A program made the translations under genes and the position numbers. This document shows, one piece after another, positions 9,159 to 18,835 of a DNA stretch of 64,000 nt (the stretch's first letter is position 1; every line of letters starts with the position of its first letter). The notes beneath the pieces are model-generated. The model was not told the DNA's origin, did not search any database, and worked only from the letters and a program-made list of their open reading frames with translations. This DNA comes from Rhodococcus sp. HNM0563 (GTDB lineage Bacteria; Actinomycetota; Actinomycetes; Mycobacteriales; Mycobacteriaceae), in NCBI RefSeq assembly GCF_012726195.1, contig NZ_JAASAF010000004.1:1-64000 (forward strand), written 5' to 3'.

Positions 9159-10261
9159 AGACACGGAAATGGTTGCCGATGGCCGCGGTGATCGTGGTTG
9201 TCGCGGGGCTGGCGTTCCTCGGAGCGCGAACATGGGTCGTCGGACACGACGACAACACCGTCATCGCGCAGTTCGACAACGGCGCGGGGCTCTACGTCGG
9301 GAACACCGTTGCGGTGCTGGGTCTCGAGGTCGGCGAGGTCACCGCGATCGAACCGAAGGGGACTCACGTAGCGGTGACCATGAAGATCGATGGTTCCATG
9401 GATATTCCGGCCGACGCGCAAGCAGTTGCAGTATCCACCTCGGTGCTGACGGACAGGCACGTGGAGCTGACCCCCGTCTATCGCGGTGGTGACACCCTCG
9501 AAGACGGTGCCGTGATCGGTCTGGAGCACACGAGGACCCCTATCGAGTTCGATCGGCTCCTCGCGATGGGCGACACGATGGCCCTCGAACTCCAAGGTGA
9601 CGGTGAGGGGAGCGGGCCTGTGGCAGAACTCCTTGCCGCAGGTGCCGCGATGACGGATGGGCAGGGCACCAGCATAAGATCCGCACTCGGCAAGTTGTCC
9701 GAGGCATTGGCAATCGGACCCGACGGGGGTGCCAAGACCCGCAACGAACTCACCGCGATCGTCGACAACCTCGCGGTGCTGTCGGAAGCTGCGGCGGCCA
9801 ATGACCAGGACATCCGCGAGTTCGGTGAAGCGACGAGCCGGATCAGTGCCGTGTTGGCCGAGTCCGGAATCGGTCTCGGCGACACCGGAACCAAAGTCAA
9901 CGAAATCCTTCTGCAGGTGAACGATCTGTTGGTTGCCAACCGCGGTGCGGTGCAGTCGACGGTGACGAACGCCGAGACACTCACCCGTGCGCTCGCCGAC
10001 TATCAGCGCGAGATCGGTGAGTTTCTGGACCTGACCCCGCTCCTGCTCAACAACGCCCACAACGTCATGGATCAGGAGACCGGCGGGGCTCGCGTACACG
10101 GGCTGCTCGAGAGAGTGGCGCTCGACGGCCAATTGGTCAAGGAGGTCTGCAATCTCATGGGAATGCAGGAGCTGGGTTGTAACACGGGCACCGTCAGCGA
10201 CTTCGGACCGGATTTCGGGATGTCGGGGATGCTCGAGGGGCTGGCAGGGATGCACCGGTGA
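9155..10261 (+). CDS. mceD: Mce family protein MceD
   Basis: Protein of 368 residues. N-terminal anchor (WLPMAAVIVVVAGLAFLGA), MCE domain (VIAQFDNGAGLYVGNTVAVLG, then TSVLTDRHVELTPVY) and a coiled helical region. It ends with a two-cysteine segment (VCNLMGMQELGCNTG). It overlaps the mceC stop by 4 bp (ATGA), so it is translationally coupled. Fifth-position Mce subunit of the tube by gene order. Confidence 0.94.
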   Translation: MKTRKWLPMAAVIVVVAGLAFLGARTWVVGHDDNTVIAQFDNGAGLYVGNTVAVLGLEVGEVTAIEPKGTHVAVTMKIDGSMDIPADAQAVAVSTSVLTDRHVELTPVYRGGDTLEDGAVIGLEHTRTPIEFDRLLAMGDTMALELQGDGEGSGPVAELLAAGAAMTDGQGTSIRSALGKLSEALAIGPDGGAKTRNELTAIVDNLAVLSEAAAANDQDIREFGEATSRISAVLAESGIGLGDTGTKVNEILLQVNDLLVANRGAVQSTVTNAETLTRALADYQREIGEFLDLTPLLLNNAHNVMDQETGGARVHGLLERVALDGQLVKEVCNLMGMQELGCNTGTVSDFGPDFGMSGMLEGLAGMHR

Positions 10262-11367
10262 ACCTCGGGATGAGAAGATACGTAGGCGCCGCGTGCGTAG
10301 TCCTCGCGGGGCTGTCGACAGGCGCTTGTTCGGTCGGGCTCGAACAGCTTCCGCTTCCCGCTCCGGGAATGGACGGTGAGTCGTACACACTCACGGCATC
10401 ATTCGACAACGCTCTGAATCTACCGACGAAGGCGAAGGTCAAGCTCGACGGGGTCGATGTGGGTGAGGTCGAGTCGATGTCGGTGCAGGGTTACCAGGCG
10501 CTCGTGACCATGCGTATCGCGGAGGGTGTGGTGGTGCCCGAAGGAAGCGGTGCCGAGCTGCGTTCGGCGACCCCGCTCGGCGACGTCTTCGTCGCGCTGC
10601 AGGCGCCCGAAGGCGATGCAGCCGCGGCGCCTCCGCTCCGCGACGGTGATGCCATTCCGATCACCGACACGTCTGCGGCCGCAACCATCGAGGAGTTGCT
10701 CTCGACCGCATCTGTCCTCGTGAACGGCGGTGTGGTTCGCAACCTTACCAAGATCGTGAACGGGCTCGGTGAAGCAGTCGACGGACGGGGCGCGAACATC
10801 GAGAGCCTCCTCGACGAATCCGCGCGCCTGGTGACGCAGCTCGGTGAACGCTCAGCTGAGATCGAACACTCCCTGACCCAGACAGATATGCTCATCTCCA
10901 CACTGGCGGAACGGAAGTCGACGATCCGTGAGGCCGTCGCCGCAGCCGGTCCGGCGCTCGATGTCCTCGCCGCGGACACCTCGGAGATACTCGACCTGGT
11001 GACCCAGGTGGATCGGATCAGCGCGCAGCTGGTGAAGTTCCCGTCGGTCAACGGAACGGATACGCGGTCGATGGTTGCCGATATCAATCGGATCGCGGCG
11101 GAACTCAACAACGCGGCGACGGCACCGGGTGCAAGCCTCGAGAGCGTCAACAGTCTGCTCGCTCCGATCATGAAAGTGACGAACTCGACGTCGGCGCACG
11201 CCGACGCGGATTGGGAGCAACTGATCCTCGGCGCGCTTCCCTCACCTGGACACGCCGGTGACCCCGGAAGCAAGCTGCCCGACGGGTCGGATGTCGAGAA
11301 TATGGTGGGTGCGCTCACCAACTCCCTGCTGCGTCTGCAGGGCAGATTGACGGGAGCGGGCGGGTGA
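10258..11367 (+). CDS. mceE: Mce family lipoprotein MceE
   Basis: Protein of 369 residues with a lipoprotein-type signal: a charged start, a hydrophobic core (AACVVLAGLS) and a cysteine at about residue 24 in STGAC, a somewhat relaxed lipobox. The MCE domain follows (LTASFDNALNLPTKAKVKLDG), then ATPLGDVFVALQAP and a helical tail. In mycobacteria the MceE position is always the lipoprotein subunit. The GTG start overlaps the mceD stop (GTGA); an ATG four codons later is possible. Confidence 0.93.
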   Translation: MNLGMRRYVGAACVVLAGLSTGACSVGLEQLPLPAPGMDGESYTLTASFDNALNLPTKAKVKLDGVDVGEVESMSVQGYQALVTMRIAEGVVVPEGSGAELRSATPLGDVFVALQAPEGDAAAAPPLRDGDAIPITDTSAAATIEELLSTASVLVNGGVVRNLTKIVNGLGEAVDGRGANIESLLDESARLVTQLGERSAEIEHSLTQTDMLISTLAERKSTIREAVAAAGPALDVLAADTSEILDLVTQVDRISAQLVKFPSVNGTDTRSMVADINRIAAELNNAATAPGASLESVNSLLAPIMKVTNSTSAHADADWEQLILGALPSPGHAGDPGSKLPDGSDVENMVGALTNSLLRLQGRLTGAGG

Positions 11368-12641
11368 CGAGCAAGGTGAACGCGAAAGAGAGAATCGCAG
11401 CGCCCTTGGTCGGTGCGGTCCGCTCAGGGTATCGGCATCGTCTGGGTTTGTCCCTGACGGCGCTCACAATGACTTTGGTGCTCGGAATCGTCTATCTGGT
11501 GTTCGGAATCTTCGAACTGAATCCGACCGATCGAAAGATCCAGGTACAAGTGCATTTCGATCAGTCCGGCGGAATTCTCCCCGACCGAGATGTGACGTTG
11601 CGCGGAGTGCCTGTGGGGCGCGTGACCTCGGTGGACCTTACCGACGACGGTGTCGTTGCGGTCGCGTCGATCGATTCACGAACGAATATTCCCCAAGGAT
11701 CCGAAGTTCGGGTCGCGGGCCTGTCGCTCGCCGGCGAGCAGTATCTCGACTTCCGCCCGACCACGGACGACGGACCGTACCTGACGGACGGCGCCGTGAT
11801 CTCCACCCAGGACACCTCCACACCGGTCCCGCTGTCCGACCTCATGAACGATCTCGACGGTATGCTCGCGCAGATCGATCCCGCCGAAGTCCAGGTGATC
11901 GTCGAGGAGTTGGGAGTCGGCCCCGGAGCGCCCGAGAAGCTGTCCGACATCATCGACGGGGGCACGTTCCTGATCTCGACACTCGACTCCGTACTGCCCC
12001 AGACCGTCTCGATTCTCAACACCAGCAAGGTGGTCCTGAACACGCTCGCCGAGGGGAGCCCGGGCTTGCAGGCGACATCGGCCGATCTGTCCGGACTGCT
12101 GCAAGGTGTGGAGGAAATGGACGCGGGTTTCCGGACCTTCGTCGACAACGCTCCCGCGACCCTCGGTGCTGTCGACTCGATCATCGCGGACAACTCCCCG
12201 ACGATGGTTCAGCTGCTCGGCAACCTCGCGACCGTCTCTCAGATGGCGTACCTGCGGGTACCGGCACTGCAAGAGTTCTTCTTCCCGACCGAGCGGGACG
12301 GCTCGACGCTCGAAGCGATCGGGACCGCGTTCCACGATGGCGGTATCTGGGCGTACGTCAACCTCTATCCGCGGTACACGTGCGATTACGACCTCCCTCG
12401 CAGGCCACCGTCGGTCCCGGATTTTCCGGAGCCCTACCTGTACACCTACTGCAACAACCCGGACCCATCGGTTCTCATCCGCGGCGCGCGGAATGCTCCC
12501 CGTCCGCAGGGCGAAGAAGGCGAAGCCGTGCTTCCGCCCGGTGCCGATCCGGCCCGTACCGCCGACCCGACTCCGATAGGGCCGCTCTCGGTTCCACAGA
12601 CATATGGAGGCCCTCCCGACGAATACATCCACCCGAGATGA
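11364..12641 (+). CDS. mceF: Mce family protein MceF
   Basis: Protein of 425 residues with an N-terminal anchor (LGLSLTALTMTLVLGIVYLVFG), the MCE domain (VQVHFDQSGGILPDRDVTL, RGVPVGRVTSVDL) and a helical region. The C-terminus is long and proline-rich (RRPPSVPDFPEPYLYTYC and beyond). It is the last subunit by position and overlaps mceE by GTGA. The C-terminal cysteines fit the family. Confidence 0.94.
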   Translation: MTSKVNAKERIAAPLVGAVRSGYRHRLGLSLTALTMTLVLGIVYLVFGIFELNPTDRKIQVQVHFDQSGGILPDRDVTLRGVPVGRVTSVDLTDDGVVAVASIDSRTNIPQGSEVRVAGLSLAGEQYLDFRPTTDDGPYLTDGAVISTQDTSTPVPLSDLMNDLDGMLAQIDPAEVQVIVEELGVGPGAPEKLSDIIDGGTFLISTLDSVLPQTVSILNTSKVVLNTLAEGSPGLQATSADLSGLLQGVEEMDAGFRTFVDNAPATLGAVDSIIADNSPTMVQLLGNLATVSQMAYLRVPALQEFFFPTERDGSTLEAIGTAFHDGGIWAYVNLYPRYTCDYDLPRRPPSVPDFPEPYLYTYCNNPDPSVLIRGARNAPRPQGEEGEAVLPPGADPARTADPTPIGPLSVPQTYGGPPDEYIHPR

Positions 12642-12681
12642 TCGACGATATGGTGCACACCTCTCTGGAAGGAGTACGCAC

Positions 12682-13329
12682 ATGAGCAATACCGGTTCCA
12701 CCCTGGCAACAGACGAACTCGCGGCGGACACCGTCGATCCGGTGAATCAGGACGCCACCGAGAAAGCCGGCACCGAAAAAAGCAGTGCCGAAAAGAGCAG
12801 TGCCGAGAAGGACGACCGCGGCAGCGCCGAACCGGAAGTTGATTCGGGTCGACGCATGCGTCGAATTCGTACCGCCGTGCTCGTGGTGATCACCGTGGCG
12901 TCGGTGGCCTGCGCAACATTCTTCGCGTGGAAGGCGCACGAGGTCAGATCCGTCAATGCGGCTGCTGCCGAGGCGCTGTCGACGGCGCAAGAGTACGCGG
13001 TGACGCTGACCTCGGTCAGCCCTGGTGAACTCGACAGCAACTTCGATGCAGTGCTGGACGGCGCCACGGGCGAATTCAAGGAGATGTACGCGCAGTCGAG
13101 CGGAGAATTGCGTCAGCTCCTCATCGACAACAACGCGCAGGCGGAAGGCACTGTGATCGAAGCCGGCGTCAAGTCGGCCACGACCGATCGTGTCGAGGTG
13201 CTGCTGTTCATCGATCAGACGGTGACCAACTCCGTCGTCCCGGAACCGCGCCTCGATCGCAGCCGCGTCGTGATGACACTCGAACGTGTCGACGGCCGCT
13301 GGCTGGCCTCGCAGGTGGACCTTCCTTGA
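12682..13329 (+). CDS. Mce-associated membrane protein
   Basis: Protein of 215 residues: a charged, low-complexity cytosolic N-terminus with a short repeat (KSSAEKSSAEK), one membrane helix (AVLVVITVASVACATFFAW), and a periplasmic domain of the Mas type (AEALSTAQEYAVTLTSV, then VLLFIDQTVTNS and SRVVMTLERVDGRWLASQVD). Such proteins stabilise or assist Mce complexes. The ATG has GGAAGGAG 7 nt upstream and lies 40 nt after mceF. Only one such gene is present; many mce operons have two or more. It converges with the aminopeptidase gene, leaving a single base between stops. Confidence 0.9.
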   Translation: MSNTGSTLATDELAADTVDPVNQDATEKAGTEKSSAEKSSAEKDDRGSAEPEVDSGRRMRRIRTAVLVVITVASVACATFFAWKAHEVRSVNAAAAEALSTAQEYAVTLTSVSPGELDSNFDAVLDGATGEFKEMYAQSSGELRQLLIDNNAQAEGTVIEAGVKSATTDRVEVLLFIDQTVTNSVVPEPRLDRSRVVMTLERVDGRWLASQVDLP

Positions 13330-13330
13330 T

Positions 13331-14689
13331 CTAGTACATGCGACCGTTCTCGAGCGCGGGTAGCGTGGTCGTCCCGAGCCATGCATCCCACAAGGGGCGT
13401 AGCGGTTGATCGGTGAATCTCGTTGCCAGATCGGTCAATTGCTCGGTGGTGACGTTGGAATGCCGGTGCTCGGCAGTCCAGGTGCGCAGAAGAGTGAAGA
13501 ACCGCTCGTCGCCGAGACGTAGCCGCAGCGCATGCAAAGTGAGGGCGCCGCGCTTGTAGATCCGGTCGTCGAACATGTCCTTCGCGCCCGGGTTGCCCAG
13601 AAGGATGTCCTGCGGCAGACGGGCAAGTCTCGCGTGCGTGTGCTGCGCGAGTTCGTGGGCCGAGGCCCCTCCGGAGTTCTCCGCCCACAACCATTCTGCG
13701 TAGCACGCGAAACCTTCGTGCAGCCAAATGTCCTTCCACCGTTTCAAAGTCAGGCTGTTGCCGAACCACTGGTGTGCCAGCTCATGCGCGACGAGTCGTT
13801 CCTCGTCGCGATTTCCGCTGCAGAAGTTCGCACCGAAGACCGACATTCCCTGCGATTCGATCGGGATCTCGAGGTCGTCGTCGGTGACGAGCGCGGTGTA
13901 ATGCGCGAACGGATACGGTCCGAACAGCCGCGTGAAGACTTCGATCATCTGCGGTTGACGTCCGAAGTCCCTGTCGAACTTGGCGCGCAGCCTCGGCGGA
14001 TGCACCGCGAACTGCGGGACGGGCGACGACGCAACCTTGCGGACCTCGTAGTTCCCGATCTGCACGCTCGCGAGATAGGTCGACATCGGTTCGGGCTGCT
14101 CGTACACCCATGTGGTGCGACTGGCCTTCGTCGTCTTGCGGAGCAATGTCCCGTTGGAGATCACCTGGAACGGCGCGTCCGCAGTGATCGAGACCCGATA
14201 GGTGGCCTTCGAGCCGGGATGGTCGTCGCACGGAAACCACGTCGGTGCACCGTTCGGCTGGCTGGCGACCAGGGCACCCTCGTCGAGTTCTTCCCAACCG
14301 ACGTCACCCCACATGGTGTGCCGAGGGGTGGGGGTGCCGGCGTATTGGATGGAGAACGTGAGAACCGCCCCGACCGGGACGGTCTGCGAGGGTGTGACCG
14401 TCAGTTTGTCGTTGCGGTGGGCGAACTTCGACGGGCGTCGCCCGTTGAGCATCACTTTGGTCACGCGCATGGTCTGCGCGAGGTCGAGTGTGTATTTCGC
14501 CCGGACGTCGGTCGTGGTGGCGATGATCGTGGCACGCCCCTCGAGTCGATTCGCAGTCACCTTGTACGTCAGGTCCAGTTCGTACCGCGACACGAGATAC
14601 CCTCGGTTCCCGCTCTGGGGGAGATACGGGTCGAGCGGGCGATCGGGCCCGGTAGGTGCTACGGGTTTCGCTGCTTTGAGCGGCTTCAT
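13331..14689 (-). CDS. M1 family zinc metallopeptidase (aminopeptidase N-like)
   Basis: Protein of 452 residues. It has the N-terminal beta domain (YELDLTYKVTANRLEGRATI), a substrate loop near DLEIPIESQGMSVFG in the place of the usual GAMEN motif, and the zinc site HELAHQWFGN (HExxH) with the third ligand glutamate in WLHEGFACYAEW. It is about half the length of full aminopeptidase N and lacks the long C-terminal helical domain, as in other short M1 enzymes of actinobacteria. The ATG at 14689 overlaps the synthetase stop by 4 bp (ATGA), so the two are coupled. The partnership suggests it acts on the synthetase product or on a related peptide; this is inference. Confidence 0.93.
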   Translation of the reverse strand: MKPLKAAKPVAPTGPDRPLDPYLPQSGNRGYLVSRYELDLTYKVTANRLEGRATIIATTTDVRAKYTLDLAQTMRVTKVMLNGRRPSKFAHRNDKLTVTPSQTVPVGAVLTFSIQYAGTPTPRHTMWGDVGWEELDEGALVASQPNGAPTWFPCDDHPGSKATYRVSITADAPFQVISNGTLLRKTTKASRTTWVYEQPEPMSTYLASVQIGNYEVRKVASSPVPQFAVHPPRLRAKFDRDFGRQPQMIEVFTRLFGPYPFAHYTALVTDDDLEIPIESQGMSVFGANFCSGNRDEERLVAHELAHQWFGNSLTLKRWKDIWLHEGFACYAEWLWAENSGGASAHELAQHTHARLARLPQDILLGNPGAKDMFDDRIYKRGALTLHALRLRLGDERFFTLLRTWTAEHRHSNVTTEQLTDLATRFTDQPLRPLWDAWLGTTTLPALENGRMY

Positions 14690-17600
14690 CGCGTCGACCA
14701 ATCACCGGGCCGGGACCACGGCGCAATCGGATTACCCTGCCAGCGGGTGGAGGGGGGAACCACGTCGCCGCGCATGACGAGAGACGCAGGCCCGACAGTA
14801 GTGCCTGCGCCGATTCCCGATGCCGGCAGCGCGACACATTGCGGGCCGAGCGTGGCGCCGGCGTCGAGGGTCACGGTGTCCATGGACATGATCCGATCAT
14901 GGAACAGGTGGGTCTGAACCACGCACCCCCTCTCCACGGTCGCGCCGGGTCCCAGCGTGACGAGGTCGGCCTCCGGTAACCAGTAACTTTCACACCACAC
15001 ACCACGACCGATCTTCGCGCCGAGACCGCGCAACCACAAGTTCATCACGGCGGTGCCGGGCGTCTGTTGACCGAACCACGGCGCGGCGACCATCTCGACG
15101 AAGGTGTCGGATACCTCGTTGCGCCATACGAAGGAACTCCACAGCGGGTGTTCCTCCTGCCCGATGCGCCCGACGATGAGCCATTTCGCCGCGATGGTGA
15201 TGATGCACGCCAGCGCACCGGCGGCCATCAGCACGAGTCCACTGACCAGCGCCGCGGTCGTGTAACCGCGATGGACGGCAATGGAGTTCAGCGAGAACAG
15301 CACCATCAGGCCGATGCCGAACGTGACCATCATCGGAACGAGGCGGAAGGTCTCGACTGCCCCGCGCGCGATCTTCAGTTTCAGGGGCGGCTCGAATGTG
15401 CGACTCGAATCGGATTCGCCGGAGGCACGGCGCAACCGCACGGGGGGACTGCCGAGCCACGACGATCCCGATTTCGCCTTCTCCGGTGCGGCCGACAGGA
15501 CCGCGACGAGGCCGTGCTTCGGCACGCGACGACCTGGTGCGGCCATGCCCGAGTTTCCGAGGAACGCCCGCTTGCCGACCTTGGCGCGCGAAATGTACAG
15601 CCAGCCGCCGCCGAGTTCGTACGAGGCGACCATGGTGTCGTCGGCGAGGAAGGCGCCGTCCGCGACCTTGGTGAACTTCGGGACCATGAGGACAGTGGAC
15701 GCCTCGACGTCCTTGCCGATGTCGGCGCCGAGCAGCCGCAGCCAGATCGGAGTGAGCATCGACGCGTAGAGCGGGAACAGGAAGGTGCGGGAGGAATCCA
15801 TCAGGCGTTCGGTAGCCCAGACCTGCCACCCGACGCGGCTTCGGACCGGATGCCAGCCTTCGGTCATGCCGATCGACAGCAGCCGCACGGTGATCAACGT
15901 CAGCACCGCGAACACCGCCATGGTGAGAACTCCGCCTGCGGGGAGCATCGCAAGGGAACGGAGCACAGCCTCGGACACACTCACGGTGTCCCTGACCCAC
16001 CAGACGAGCAGCGCGACACCCGCGCCGATCGACAGGATCGGAAGTCCTGCGAGAAGGATGGACGTCACACCGAACATCGGGACCCAGCGCGCGCCGCGCG
16101 GCGGATCCGCGGAAGGCCATTGCGGTGCGGCTTTTCCGGTTTTCTGCGCGGGCGAACCGGCCCAGTGCTGCGCAGCCTTGACCCGACCGAACACGGCGGA
16201 GCCTGCGGCAACCTCGGCGTTCTTGCCCACGCGTGAACCCGGGGCGAGAAACGAGCGGGCGCCGATCGAGGCGCCGGCTCCGATGCGAATGCTTCCGATG
16301 TGGACGAGGTCGCCATCTACCCAGTACCCCGACAGATCCACCTCGGGTTCGATCGAGCAGCCGTCGCCGAGCTCGAGCATGCCGGTGACCGGCGGAAGGG
16401 TGTGCAGGTCGACGCCCCGGCCGATCTTCGCGCCCAGCGCCCGCGCGTACTGGCGCATCCACGGCGCACCGGACAGATTGGTCGCGCCGGACGCTTCGGA
16501 CAAGCGCTGCGCGGTCCACAATCGGAGGTGTACCGCGCCGCCGCGGGGATAACTGCCCGGCTTCAGCCCGCGCAGGAGCAGCCGCGCGCCCAGGACCGCC
16601 GTGCTCATCCGGCCGAGCGGCGAAAGGAACACAACGACGCCTGCTGCGATCCACCACCACGACAACGTCACGGTCCACGGAACATCGGTGGCCATTGCGA
16701 TGATGTTGTTCAGAATCGCCAGCCACGTGATCCATTGGAGGCCGGTCAACGTCGTGAGTGGCACCGTCGCAGCGAGCTGGAGGAACTGCGCCCATCGCGA
16801 CACCGGGTCGACCTCTCGTGGAGCCGTCGTCGCCGTCGGCGCGAGGTCGTCGAGATAGCCGGCGAGGGATCCGAGCCGAGGCCGGTCGTAGAGTTCGGCG
16901 ACCGTCATCTCGGGATAGCGCTCACGCAGCGCGGTGACGAGCTGTGCGGCGGACAGGGAACCTCCGCCGAGTTCGAAGAAGTCGTCGTCGAGTCCTTCGA
17001 TGCGGGCGCCGAGCAGTGACGACCACAGTTCCGCGACCCATTCGGCGGTCGGAGGTAGTCCGAGCGCTTCGACCGAGTCGGTGTCGGCGCCGGGCAGCGG
17101 CCACGGGAGGGCATTACGATCGACCTTCCCGGACGTGCGAGTGGGAAGTTCGTCGACGAGCGCGAGACGTGGTACGAGTGCCGCTGGAAGCTGTTCGGAC
17201 AGCAGGTCGTGGGCGGAGGCAACGTCGAAGTCGGGATCGGTCGAGGCGATGTAGCCGACGAGAATCGAGCTTCCGGCCGAGGTCTTGCGGACCGCGCACG
17301 CACCGCCGGCGACCCCGGGCAGGTTCTGCAGGGCATTGTCGACCTCGCCGAGCTCGATGCGGCGTCCGCCGATCTTGACCTGGTCGTCTGCGCGGCCTTG
17401 GAAAAGGAGCCCCGCGCTGTCGAGGACGACGAGGTCGCCGCTGCGGTAGGCGCGTTCCCAGCCGAGGGTGGGCATGGGCGCGTACTTCTCGGCATCTTTC
17501 GCCGGGTCCAGGTAGCGGGCCAGCCCGACACCGCCGATCACGAGCTCGCCGGTCTGCCCTTCGGCGACGGGCTTGCCGTCGGTGTCCACGACCGCAAGAT

Positions 17601-18594
17601 CCCAGCCGTCGAGTGGCAGGCCGATCCGGATCGGTCCGGTGCCGTCCATGATGGCGGCGCACGCGACCACCGTCGCTTCGGTGGGGCCGTAGGTGTTCCA
17701 CACTTCACGGCCGGGCACGGCGAGACGCTCGGCGAGGTCGGGAGGGCATGCTTCTCCGCCGAAGATGAGCAGGCGCACTGCTTCGAGTGCCTCGCCGGGC
17801 CACATCGCCGCAAGCGTCGGGACCGTGGAGACGACGTTGATGTTGCGAGAGACAAGCCACGGGCCGAGGTCCATTCCGGAACGCACGAGCGAGCGCGGTG
17901 CCGGAACGAGGCACGCGCCGTGCCGCCAGGCCAGCCACATCTCCTCGCATGACGCGTCGAAGGCGACGGACAGACCTGCGAGGACCCGGTCGCCGGGGCC
18001 GAGCGGTTCTTCCCGGCAGAACAGGTTCGCTTCGGCGTCGACGAACGCGGCGGCGTTGCGGTGTGTGACGGCGACACCCTTCGGGGTGCCGGTGGAACCC
18101 GAGGTGAAGATGATCCACGCGTCGTCGTCGAGGGCCGGTTCGCGTACGTCCGGTTCGTCGGCAGGACGAGCGGTGCCGGGACCGACCCCCGCATCGGTGA
18201 CGATCGCGGTCACCTTTGCTTCGGAGAAGACCAGTTCGGCACGCTCATCGGGGTCGTCGGCGTCCACCGGGACGTAGGCGGCGCCTGCGGCGAGAACGGA
18301 CAAGATGGTGATGTAGAGGTCTTTGGACCCGGATGACATGCGCACCCCGACGCGATCGCCGGCACCCACACCGGCCTCTGCGAGTCCACGCGCTCCTGCG
18401 CTCACCTGGTCGAGCAGTTCGGCGTACTCGAGCATCGTGGTGCCGTCGTCTATCGCAGGAGCGTGGGGGTGCGATTCGGCGCTGGCACGAAGTACGTCGA
18501 CGAGTGTGCGCGGCGCGGGTGCGTGTGATCCGCGCAGGAAGATTTCCGGTACGAGCGACGTGTCGTCGGCTGCGGGCGGGGGTTGAGCAGACAA
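14686..18594 (-). CDS. Pls/PosA family nonribosomal peptide synthetase (amino-acid polymer synthetase type)
   Basis: Single protein of 1302 residues with an unusual architecture. An adenylation domain (about 30-510) has IIFTSGSTGTPKGVAVTH, NTYGPTEATVV, YRSGDLVVL, and the lysine in RTSGKVDRNALP. A carrier domain has the phosphopantetheine serine in DDFFELGGGSLSAAQ. After these come about six membrane helices interleaved with three left-handed beta-helix (hexapeptide) blocks. There is no classical HHxxxDG condensation domain and no thioesterase. The size and layout match epsilon-poly-lysine synthetase-like enzymes, which make homopolymers of an amino acid at the membrane; here the amino acid is unknown. 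Start TTG 18594 has GAAGGAC a few bases upstream. Coupled to the M1 peptidase gene. Confidence 0.92.
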   Translation of the reverse strand: MSAQPPPAADDTSLVPEIFLRGSHAPAPRTLVDVLRASAESHPHAPAIDDGTTMLEYAELLDQVSAGARGLAEAGVGAGDRVGVRMSSGSKDLYITILSVLAAGAAYVPVDADDPDERAELVFSEAKVTAIVTDAGVGPGTARPADEPDVREPALDDDAWIIFTSGSTGTPKGVAVTHRNAAAFVDAEANLFCREEPLGPGDRVLAGLSVAFDASCEEMWLAWRHGACLVPAPRSLVRSGMDLGPWLVSRNINVVSTVPTLAAMWPGEALEAVRLLIFGGEACPPDLAERLAVPGREVWNTYGPTEATVVACAAIMDGTGPIRIGLPLDGWDLAVVDTDGKPVAEGQTGELVIGGVGLARYLDPAKDAEKYAPMPTLGWERAYRSGDLVVLDSAGLLFQGRADDQVKIGGRRIELGEVDNALQNLPGVAGGACAVRKTSAGSSILVGYIASTDPDFDVASAHDLLSEQLPAALVPRLALVDELPTRTSGKVDRNALPWPLPGADTDSVEALGLPPTAEWVAELWSSLLGARIEGLDDDFFELGGGSLSAAQLVTALRERYPEMTVAELYDRPRLGSLAGYLDDLAPTATTAPREVDPVSRWAQFLQLAATVPLTTLTGLQWITWLAILNNIIAMATDVPWTVTLSWWWIAAGVVVFLSPLGRMSTAVLGARLLLRGLKPGSYPRGGAVHLRLWTAQRLSEASGATNLSGAPWMRQYARALGAKIGRGVDLHTLPPVTGMLELGDGCSIEPEVDLSGYWVDGDLVHIGSIRIGAGASIGARSFLAPGSRVGKNAEVAAGSAVFGRVKAAQHWAGSPAQKTGKAAPQWPSADPPRGARWVPMFGVTSILLAGLPILSIGAGVALLVWWVRDTVSVSEAVLRSLAMLPAGGVLTMAVFAVLTLITVRLLSIGMTEGWHPVRSRVGWQVWATERLMDSSRTFLFPLYASMLTPIWLRLLGADIGKDVEASTVLMVPKFTKVADGAFLADDTMVASYELGGGWLYISRAKVGKRAFLGNSGMAAPGRRVPKHGLVAVLSAAPEKAKSGSSWLGSPPVRLRRASGESDSSRTFEPPLKLKIARGAVETFRLVPMMVTFGIGLMVLFSLNSIAVHRGYTTAALVSGLVLMAAGALACIITIAAKWLIVGRIGQEEHPLWSSFVWRNEVSDTFVEMVAAPWFGQQTPGTAVMNLWLRGLGAKIGRGVWCESYWLPEADLVTLGPGATVERGCVVQTHLFHDRIMSMDTVTLDAGATLGPQCVALPASGIGAGTTVGPASLVMRGDVVPPSTRWQGNPIAPWSRPGDWSTR

Positions 18595-18800
18595 TCCGCT
18601 GTCCTTCTACTCGGGTGGGCGATCCGGGTTATCTCACGTGAAGGTGGACAACAGATGAACGTTCGGTACGCGCAGCGAATGGATGGAGGTTCGCGGTGTC
18701 ACACCTCAAAGCAAAGCACGATGGCGGTTCCTCCGCAGGTCAGAAGGAGAAATTCACTTTCTGCCGGAGACCGTGCGGAAGGCCCCGGCGGGGTGCCGAC
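18595..18800. other. Intergenic region between divergent synthetase and SAM-riboswitch unit
   Basis: No gene is supported here. The segment must hold the promoter of the leftward synthetase gene and separates it from the rightward promoter at 18801-18829. The small open frames on the plus strand cut through the riboswitch and lack codon character. Confidence 0.5.
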
Positions 18801-18829
18801 TTGACACCCGGTGTGCCCGGTGTCATTGT
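18801..18829 (+). promoter_or_regulatory. Sigma-A-type promoter of the riboswitch-controlled operon
   Basis: A consensus -35 hexamer TTGACA (18801-18806) and a -10 CATTGT (18824-18829) are separated by 17 bp. Transcription would begin near 18836, the first base of the riboswitch P1 stem, which supports both calls. Confidence 0.75.
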
Positions 18830-18835
18830 CTTCGG

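Noticed and set aside
14990-16795. 601-codon arginine-rich frame in another frame of the synthetase gene
   Set aside because: The composition is that of an off-frame translation of GC-rich coding DNA; the real gene covers it fully.
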